Under the pieces are notes generated by a model. That model did no database searches, was not told where the DNA came from, and worked only from the letters and a program-made list of their open reading frames with translations. Below, piece after piece: positions 57,999-64,000 of a stretch of 64,000 nucleotides of DNA (the stretch's first letter is position 1; the number at the start of each line of letters is the position of its first letter). The stretch is from positions 62,001 through 126,000 of the forward strand of contig JAIELJ010000009.1 of NCBI GenBank assembly GCA_019753105.1, in the 5' to 3' direction. A program made the position numbers and the translations under genes. The stretch is from Hyphomonadaceae bacterium (GTDB lineage Bacteria > Pseudomonadota > Alphaproteobacteria > Caulobacterales > Aquidulcibacteraceae).

Positions 57999-58682
57999 GC
58001 GCTCCGCGCGTCTGGAATGACTCGTGGCCGCACGCGCGTTCGCGCTGCGGAGATGGGAGAGCAAGGACGCGCTTCGACTGAAACTTCTAAAGATTGGTAG
58101 CGAGGGTTTTGTGCCGAAGCGCGCCCTTGCGCGATTTGTTTTGCAGCCGGCGGAAGCATCGTGGCGTTCCTACGGACATCCGGGGGCCATGCGTGTGAGG
58201 GCAGACGAACCGCTGAGTAGGCTGCAGCGCCACTCAGCGCAAAGGTCAACGCGGACTTCTCCCGCCACAGCTGGTGCTACCCAAATTGACCGTTCGCGAC
58301 GCTGGGTATCCGGCGAGCCTTAGCGCCATACTCCCGTTCCCGGCTGACGTGCATTGCGCGCGCCAAATCGCGCGCAAGGTTCTCCGCTTTCCTTCATCTT
58401 ACGGAGCAGCGACCCCAATCCTCGCGGCCCCTCATCGCATCACGTTCAAACCGCATCTCCAACGCTATCGGCCTTGGTACCGGAGCCTCCCGTGTTGGAG
58501 ATGCGGGCATCATCGCACGGGGTGAAGTCGGTCGGATTGATTTTGGCGAAGTGGCGCGAATTCAGGCAGTTGCGATCAAAACGTGTTGGACAACGGGTTT
58601 TCAATCCCCGCATTGCGCGTGCGTCCGCTTTTCGCCGAGAGCAGACATTTCGTTGGCACCGTGAATTCGATATCATCGCGGC
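57999..58682. other. Gene-poor stretch with a second inverted repeat
   Basis: About 680 bases with no convincing protein frame. GCATCTCCAAC at 58453-58463 pairs with GTTGGAGATGC at 58494-58504 around a 30-base loop that can fold further. This could be part of a small RNA or a leader of the small gene at 58683. Otherwise nothing was recognised. Confidence 0.5.
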
Positions 58683-58856
58683 ATGCCAAGTCACCGCTCG
58701 AAAGTGATCCAAGAGAAGATGGAGCTGCTTCGCGGCGCTATTCTCGACGGCCTGAAGCCTGGCGATCCGGGTTATGAGCGAGAACTGAAGCGCGCCGTTA
58801 CGATGCTTTCCTGGGAAGAGTTGCAGACCTTGACGTTAAACAAATCCAAGGACTGA
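58683..58856 (+). CDS. 57-residue small helical protein
   Basis: A short gene from ATG 58683 to TGA 58856. The peptide starts MPSHRSKVIQEKMELLRG and continues with AILDGLKPGDPGYERELKR and a last helix around MLSWEELQTLTLNKSKD. It alternates charged and hydrophobic residues as expected of two or three amphipathic helices, and the codons look like those of neighbouring genes. No family recognised. The next gene follows 100 bases later on the same strand. Confidence 0.6.
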   Translation: MPSHRSKVIQEKMELLRGAILDGLKPGDPGYERELKRAVTMLSWEELQTLTLNKSKD

Positions 58857-58956
58857 AGGTCAGCTTGGGGCCAAAAGCGGGCGCACGAGACCTCCGCTCT
58901 TTGCCGACTGGCGCGCGGGGCGTATTTTCCGTTCCTGAGCCTAATGGAGGCCCGTG

Positions 58957-59223
58957 ATGAGCGACGCTGTCGGACCCGGCGACCTAGTGCTGTGCGTGAA
59001 CGCGGCACCGAACCACTACACCGGCGAGGTTGTGCCGCTGGTGGTGGGCGAGACCTATACGGTCGGGGCGGTGTTTGAGTTTGCGTGTCCGTGCGGGCGT
59101 TCGGATGCGCTGCTGGATGTCGGGGTGGATTTCGCCTGGTGCCAGAGCCGGTTTCGGCTCTTGCCCAAGCCCAAGTTCAAGGCCGAGCCCCGGAAGGCCT
59201 CGGTTCCGAAGGAGACGGTCTGA
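58957..59223 (+). CDS. Hypothetical protein with a small beta-rich fold
   Basis: An 88-residue protein with a strong GGAGG in front of ATG 58957 (GTG 58954 possible). It begins with a strand-rich part (GPGDLVLCVNAAPNHYTGEVVPLVVGETYTVG), has cysteines in FACPCGRSDA and ends with a basic tail (LPKPKFKAEPRKASVPK). The layout resembles small SH3-like proteins often found near phage or gene-transfer-agent loci, but no such genes are nearby. It precedes the rpsB leader. Confidence 0.7.
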   Translation: MSDAVGPGDLVLCVNAAPNHYTGEVVPLVVGETYTVGAVFEFACPCGRSDALLDVGVDFAWCQSRFRLLPKPKFKAEPRKASVPKETV

Positions 59224-59409
59224 GGGAGCAGGGGAGCTATCCCCCGGCAACCCAGCCCCGCGCTTGTCTCCGGGGGACAAATCCCCTACATGGCCGCCTT
59301 CACTACGCACGCGGGAGCGGCGGGGCGGTCTGAAAGCGGCCGTTTCCTCCATCCGGTCCGGGTAATTCCGGTCTCTCCCGTGGCGGCAAACCGGAAAAGG
59401 ATATGTTTT

Positions 59410-60222
59410 ATGGCGCTGCCTGAATTCAGCATGCGTCAGCTCTTGGAAGCTGGCGCGCACTTTGGTCACCAGACCCACCGCTGGAACCCGAAGATGGATC
59501 GTTACATCTTCGGCGAAAAGTCCAACATTCACATCATCGACCTGTCGCAGACGGTGCCGTTGCTGCACCAAGCGCTGCTGAAGGTTCGCGAAGTCGCCGC
59601 GAAGGGCGGGCGCGTGCTGTTCGTCGGCACCAAGCGCCAAGCCGCTGACCAGATCAAAGCCGCCGCGCAACGCTCGGCGCAGTATTTCGTCAATTCGCGC
59701 TGGCTCGGCGGCACGCTGACCAACTGGCAGACGGTGTCGAAGTCGATCGCGCGCCTGCGCGAACTCGAGCAGATCATCGCCGGCGGCGGCGTTGGCCTCA
59801 CCAAGCGCGAAGTGCTGAACCTTACGCGCGAGCGCGACAAGCTCGACCGCTCGCTGGGCGGCATCGCCTCGATGGGCGGCATCCCGGACCTGATGTTCGT
59901 GATCGACACCAACAAGGAAGCGATCGCTATCCAGGAAGCCAAAAAGCTCGGCATCCCGGTCGTGGCCATCGTCGACTCGAACTGCGATCCGGATGCGGTC
60001 ACGTATCCGATCCCGGGCAACGATGACGCGGCGCGCGCGATCCAGCTCTATTGCGATCTCATCGCTGACGCTGTGCTCGATGGCCTGACTGAAGGCCAAG
60101 TGCGTGGCGGCGTTGATATTGGCGCCTCGGCGCGTCCGCCGGTCGAGCCGGCCGTCGCGGTCGAGCGCGCGCCGGTCCCGGTCGAGAGCCCGATGGATGG
60201 CCCCTCTGGCGCCAACTACTAA
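59410..60222 (+). CDS. rpsB: 30S ribosomal protein S2
   Basis: S2 binds the small-subunit head-body junction and recruits S1. The 270-residue protein shows [54 protein letters not shown] and [11 protein letters not shown], all family-typical; the C-terminal 45 residues form a proline/valine-rich tail. ATG 59410 is the conserved start. A leader of about 185 bases precedes it. A long hairpin separates it from tsf. Confidence 0.97.
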   Translation: MALPEFSMRQLLEAGAHFGHQTHRWNPKMDRYIFGEKSNIHIIDLSQTVPLLHQALLKVREVAAKGGRVLFVGTKRQAADQIKAAAQRSAQYFVNSRWLGGTLTNWQTVSKSIARLRELEQIIAGGGVGLTKREVLNLTRERDKLDRSLGGIASMGGIPDLMFVIDTNKEAIAIQEAKKLGIPVVAIVDSNCDPDAVTYPIPGNDDAARAIQLYCDLIADAVLDGLTEGQVRGGVDIGASARPPVEPAVAVERAPVPVESPMDGPSGANY

Positions 60223-60237
60223 GCGACACCATTTCAA

Positions 60238-60269
60238 GGCGCGCCCGGCCCGCTAAATCCGGGCGCGCC
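60238..60269. terminator. Strong hairpin between rpsB and tsf
   Basis: GGCGCGCCCGG pairs perfectly with CCGGGCGCGCC around a ten-base loop, 15 bases after the rpsB stop. No T run follows, so it may attenuate rather than fully stop transcription into tsf, or mark an RNA-processing point that sets the S2 to EF-Ts ratio. Confidence 0.6.
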
Positions 60270-60292
60270 CCAGGTTTCAGGAGTGATGAAAA

Positions 60293-61231
60293 ATGGCGGA
60301 AATCACCGCTGCGCTGGTCCGCGACCTGCGCGAAAAAACCGGCGTTGGCATGATGGACTGCAAGAAGGCGCTCGCCGAGAACAACGGCGACCTGGAAGCG
60401 TCGATCGATTGGCTGCGCGCCAAAGGCCTCTCGAAGGCCGCCAAGAAGGCCGACCGCGCCGCCGCTGAAGGCATCGTGGCGATCGCGCTCGCGGCGGATC
60501 ACGGCACGGTGGTCGAATTGAACTCCGAAACCGACTTCGTCGCCCGCAATGGCGATTTCCAAAAGGCGGCGAGCGCGTTCGCGCAGCTCGCGCTCAAGGC
60601 TGATGGCCATGACGCGCTGCTCGATAGCGTGCATGAAGGCCAGAAGGTCTCGGAAGCTGTGACACAGCTGATCGCCACCATCGGCGAAAACATCACGCTG
60701 CGCCGCTCGGCCAAGCTCAAGGTCGATAACGGCGTCATCGCCGCATACGTTCACTCGAAGATCGACGGCGCGGATCATCTGGGCCGCATCGCGGTGCTGG
60801 TGGCGCTGGAGTCGACTGGTGACAAGGCGGTCCTGGAAAGCTTCGGTAAGAAGGTCGCGATGCACATCGCCTCCGCTGCGCCGCTGGCGCTTTCGGAGAG
60901 CGAAATCCCGGCTGACCGCACCGAGCGTGAGAAGGCCGTCATCCTCGAGCAGATCAAGGAAGACCCGAAAGCCGCCGGCAAGCCGCAAGCCGTCTTGGAC
61001 AAAATGCTCGAGGGCCGCATGCGCAAGTTCTTCGAAGAATCCGTGCTGACCAAGCAGGCCTTCGTTCTGAACCCGGACCAGACGGTTGAAGCCGCTGTCG
61101 CCGAGGCCGCCAAGGCGGCCGGCGCGCCGGTTAAGATCGCCGGGTTCGTGCGCTTTGCCGTAGGCGAGGGCGTTGAGAAGCGCCAAGACGATTTCGCGGC
61201 CGAAGTGGCCTCGATGACGAAGAAAGACTAA
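60293..61231 (+). CDS. tsf: Translation elongation factor Ts
   Basis: EF-Ts recycles EF-Tu-GDP. The 312-residue protein has the N-terminal UBA-like [22 protein letters not shown], the core [12 protein letters not shown] and the dimerisation domain with [12 protein letters not shown] at the end. AGGAGTG precedes ATG 60293. Its place after rpsB is universal in bacteria. A hairpin follows seven bases after the stop. Confidence 0.97.
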   Translation: MAEITAALVRDLREKTGVGMMDCKKALAENNGDLEASIDWLRAKGLSKAAKKADRAAAEGIVAIALAADHGTVVELNSETDFVARNGDFQKAASAFAQLALKADGHDALLDSVHEGQKVSEAVTQLIATIGENITLRRSAKLKVDNGVIAAYVHSKIDGADHLGRIAVLVALESTGDKAVLESFGKKVAMHIASAAPLALSESEIPADRTEREKAVILEQIKEDPKAAGKPQAVLDKMLEGRMRKFFEESVLTKQAFVLNPDQTVEAAVAEAAKAAGAPVKIAGFVRFAVGEGVEKRQDDFAAEVASMTKKD

Positions 61232-61237
61232 CCGAAA

Positions 61238-61271
61238 CCGCCGCCGTTAGCCTTTGCGCCAACGGCGGCGG
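61238..61271. terminator. Hairpin between tsf and pyrH
   Basis: CCGCCGCCGTT at 61238-61248 pairs with AACGGCGGCGG at 61261-61271 around twelve bases. Stable and close to the tsf stop; without a T run it may be a partial terminator or a processing site in the rpsB-tsf-pyrH-frr transcript. Confidence 0.6.
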
Positions 61272-61313
61272 ACGCGTTATGCTTCGGCGAACCGTCACAT
61301 CCGGAACAATCCG

Positions 61314-62057
61314 ATGAGCCTCGCCGAAATGCCCAAATCGACACCCGCGCGCAAATACAAGCGCGTGCTCCTCAAAATCTCCGGCGAAGCTTTGATGGGC
61401 GATGGCCAATACGGCATCGACCAGGCGACGTGTGAGCGCTTTGCGCAAGAAGTGCTCGACGCCCAGCGCGCCGGCGCTGAGATCTGCCTCGTCATTGGCG
61501 GCGGCAACATTTTCCGCGGTATGGCGGGTGCGGCCAAAGGCATGGAGCGGGCCAGCGCCGACTACATGGGCATGCTGGCCACCGTGATGAACGCGCTCGC
61601 GATGCAAAACGCGATCGAAAGCTTGGGTGGTCACGCGCGCGTGCTTTCGGCGATCCCGATGGTGACTGTGTGCGAGCCCTACATCCGCCGCCGTGCGATG
61701 CGCCACATGGAGAAGGGGCGGATCGTGATCTTCGCCGCTGGCACAGGCAATCCGTTCTTCACCACCGATACCGCCGCTGCATTGCGCGCGGCTGAGATGG
61801 GCTGCGACGCGCTCCTGAAAGGCACGCAAGTCGATGGCGTCTACAGCGCCGATCCGAGGAAGGATAAGGACGCGACGCGTTACGACACGCTCTCGTATCA
61901 CGAAGTGTTGGCGCGCGATCTCAAAGTGATGGACGCCTCGGCGATCAGCCTGATGCGCGACAATGGCATTCCGATCGTGGTGTTCTCTATCCATACGCGC
62001 GGCATGCTGGCCGAGGTTCTGGCCGGCGGCGGCGTGAGCACGACTATTAGCGACTAA
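61314..62057 (+). CDS. pyrH: UMP kinase
   Basis: PyrH phosphorylates UMP to UDP for pyrimidine nucleotide synthesis. The 247-residue protein has [15 protein letters not shown] near the start, [24 protein letters not shown] and [13 protein letters not shown]-type ATP-site sequence ([16 protein letters not shown]). ATG 61314 matches the family start with a short extension; 20 upstream in-frame codons are not conserved. frr follows after 11 bases. Confidence 0.97.
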   Translation: MSLAEMPKSTPARKYKRVLLKISGEALMGDGQYGIDQATCERFAQEVLDAQRAGAEICLVIGGGNIFRGMAGAAKGMERASADYMGMLATVMNALAMQNAIESLGGHARVLSAIPMVTVCEPYIRRRAMRHMEKGRIVIFAAGTGNPFFTTDTAAALRAAEMGCDALLKGTQVDGVYSADPRKDKDATRYDTLSYHEVLARDLKVMDASAISLMRDNGIPIVVFSIHTRGMLAEVLAGGGVSTTISD

Positions 62058-62068
62058 GGACGACGACA

Positions 62069-62635
62069 ATGGCTGCCTCTCCGCCCTTCAAACTCGATGA
62101 TTATAAGAAGCGCATGGACGGCGCGATCACCGCGCTGCAGCACGAGTTCGGTGGTTTGCGCACCGGCCGTGCCTCGCCGGCTTTGCTCGATCCGATCAAA
62201 GTGGACGCGTATGGCTCGGAATCGCCGCTGACCGCAGTGGCCAGCGTCAGCGTGCCTGAGCCGCGCATGATCGCGGTCAACGTCTGGGATAAGTCCGTGG
62301 TTGGCGCGGTCGATAAAGCGATCCGTTCGTCGAACCTCGGCTTGAACCCGATCATCGATGGCCAAACGCTGCGCATCCCGATTCCGCCGCTCACGGGCGA
62401 GCGCCGCCAGGAACTGGCGAAGATTGCGAGCAAGTACGCCGAACAGCAGCGCATTGCCGTGCGCAACATTCGCCGCGATGCGATGGAGCATTTGAAGAAG
62501 CTCGAGAAAGAGCATCAGATCAGCGAAGACGAACACAAGCGCCACGGCACGGAAGTGCAAAAGGCCACCGACGACCACATCAAGAAGGTCGATGATCTGC
62601 TCCGCCACAAGGAAGAGGAGATCATGCAGGTTTAG
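62069..62635 (+). CDS. frr: Ribosome recycling factor
   Basis: RRF splits post-termination ribosomes together with EF-G. The 188-residue protein has the three-helix bundle and small beta domain typical of the family: [55 protein letters not shown] and [16 protein letters not shown], ending in a helix. ATG 62069 is preceded by AAGGA. A G-rich repeat lies between it and uppS. Confidence 0.97.
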   Translation: MAASPPFKLDDYKKRMDGAITALQHEFGGLRTGRASPALLDPIKVDAYGSESPLTAVASVSVPEPRMIAVNVWDKSVVGAVDKAIRSSNLGLNPIIDGQTLRIPIPPLTGERRQELAKIASKYAEQQRIAVRNIRRDAMEHLKKLEKEHQISEDEHKRHGTEVQKATDDHIKKVDDLLRHKEEEIMQV

Positions 62636-62722
62636 GTTTTGGGGATTGGGGACTGGGGATTAGGGGGCGTCGCGCTCTCGACTCGACCTCAACCAATCCC
62701 CAATCCGCCGAACCAATCCCTC
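62636..62722. repeat. Short G/T-rich repeat with inverted copy in the uppS leader
   Basis: Units of GGGGATT/GGGGACT are repeated on the left part (near 62640-62665), and AATCCCCAATCC, their complement, recurs near 62694-62705. The two parts can pair over the spacer and would fold over the start region of uppS, in front of which no good Shine-Dalgarno sequence is seen. Short repeats of this kind are common in intergenic DNA; a regulatory role is untested. Confidence 0.5.
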
Positions 62723-63449
<727 letters not shown>

Positions 63450-63463
<14 letters not shown>

Positions 63464-64000
63464 TCCGGCGGCGGACGGCGCGAAGCGTTCGGAATGGTCC
63501 GATCTCGGTCCGCGCATTGTGTCGAGCCTAGTTCTGGCGAGCGGTGGTTTGGTCGCCGCTTATTTTGGCGGACCTTGGCTCGCTGGCGCGTGTGGCGCCG
63601 CCGTTGTCGCGATGAGCTGGGAATGGGCGCGCATGAGCGAGCCCGACAATCCCAACCCCGCGTTTATATTCGCGCTCGCCGGTTCGCTCGGCGCGGTTAT
63701 GTTTTCGAGTTGGATGTATCTCAGTTACGCGGTGGCGTGGCTGGCGCTCTGTTGTGTGCTCTCCGCTCTCCGGCGGCGTACGATTGCGGGCGTTATCGAA
63801 ACGGCCGGCGGCGCATTCTATATCGGTCTGCCGGCGGCGATCTTCGTGTGGCTGCGCGATCGCGCGCCCGAAGGGCTGGAGACGATCCTCGCACTCTTCG
63901 CGATCATATGGGCGTCCGACGTCTTCGCGTATTTCGGCGGCAAGATCATTGGCGGGCCAAAGATTGCGCGGGGCCTTTCGCCCAACAAAACCTATTCCGG
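63450..64000 (+). CDS. cdsA: Phosphatidate cytidylyltransferase, partial (runs off the window)
   Basis: CdsA makes CDP-diacylglycerol for phospholipid synthesis in the inner membrane. The visible N-terminal 183 codons give several membrane helices and the beginning of the family region WASDVFAYFGGKIIGGPKIARGLSPNKTYSG. The start is uncertain: no ATG or GTG lies close to the expected position and the frame opens with CTG at 63450, overlapping uppS by 14 bases; GTG 63519 would shorten it. The 3' end is outside the window. Confidence 0.88.

Overview
The window is high-GC, densely packed DNA from an alphaproteobacterium. A complete 14-gene complex I (nuo) operon, the order coaX-rnj-mce-DUF1467-proS-lolC-lolD-dnaE and the run rpsB-tsf-pyrH-frr-uppS-cdsA all point there. 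The gene order and the many ATGA/GTGA stop-start overlaps suggest the Caulobacterales/Hyphomonadaceae area, but the genus is not determined from the sequence.

Layout. 1-4198: recJ, a PLP-dependent decarboxylase-like gene, a small membrane protein, tRNA-Glu, a DUF192 lipoprotein and an intact tRNA-Pro. 4199-20599: a 16.4-kb segment bounded by tRNA-Pro and by a 47-bp imperfect copy of the tRNA's 3' end, read here as a genomic island without a surviving integrase. It carries a MacB-like exporter (adaptor, FtsX-type permease, ATPase), a P-type cation ATPase, a beta-CASP RNase-like metallohydrolase, an AMP/thymidine-phosphorylase-family enzyme, a short PRPP synthetase, a decayed membrane-protein gene, an L,D-transpeptidase, a DUF883/ElaB-like protein and an alpha/beta hydrolase. 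Three sites fitting the FNR/FixK consensus TTGAT-N4-(A/C)TCAA lie in front of its transcription units, so the island looks like a low-oxygen or stationary-phase regulon. 20600-25840: the terminator probably original to tRNA-Pro, a glycine-zipper lipoprotein, a CoA-transferase, a GFA-family protein, a K+-channel gene whose stop codon lies inside tRNA-Val, a TerC-family protein, a lipoprotein and tRNA-Asp.

25970-44227: nuoA to nuoN on the + strand. Non-complex-I genes are embedded in it: a GFA protein after nuoC; three small membrane proteins and a SnoaL-like protein after nuoD; another small membrane protein after nuoE; and YciI-like, dienelactone-hydrolase-like and small disordered-protein genes after nuoF. 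A palindromic repeat splits nuoI from nuoJ. 44241-55199: birA, coaX, rnj, mce, a DUF1467 gene, proS of the archaeal/eukaryotic type, lolC, lolD and dnaE. 55289-57924: two overlapping exported amidohydrolases, the second without the usual HxH metal motif. 57925-59409: a gene-poor stretch with inverted repeats and two small genes. 59410-64000: the translation and envelope run rpsB, tsf, pyrH, frr, uppS and the start of cdsA, which leaves the window.

The most interesting unit is the island. RNA breakdown by the beta-CASP protein, nucleotide phosphorolysis and PRPP chemistry are encoded by consecutive overlapping genes behind an FNR-type site. This suggests a nucleotide or ribose salvage module used when oxygen is low. 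The biochemical coupling is inference.
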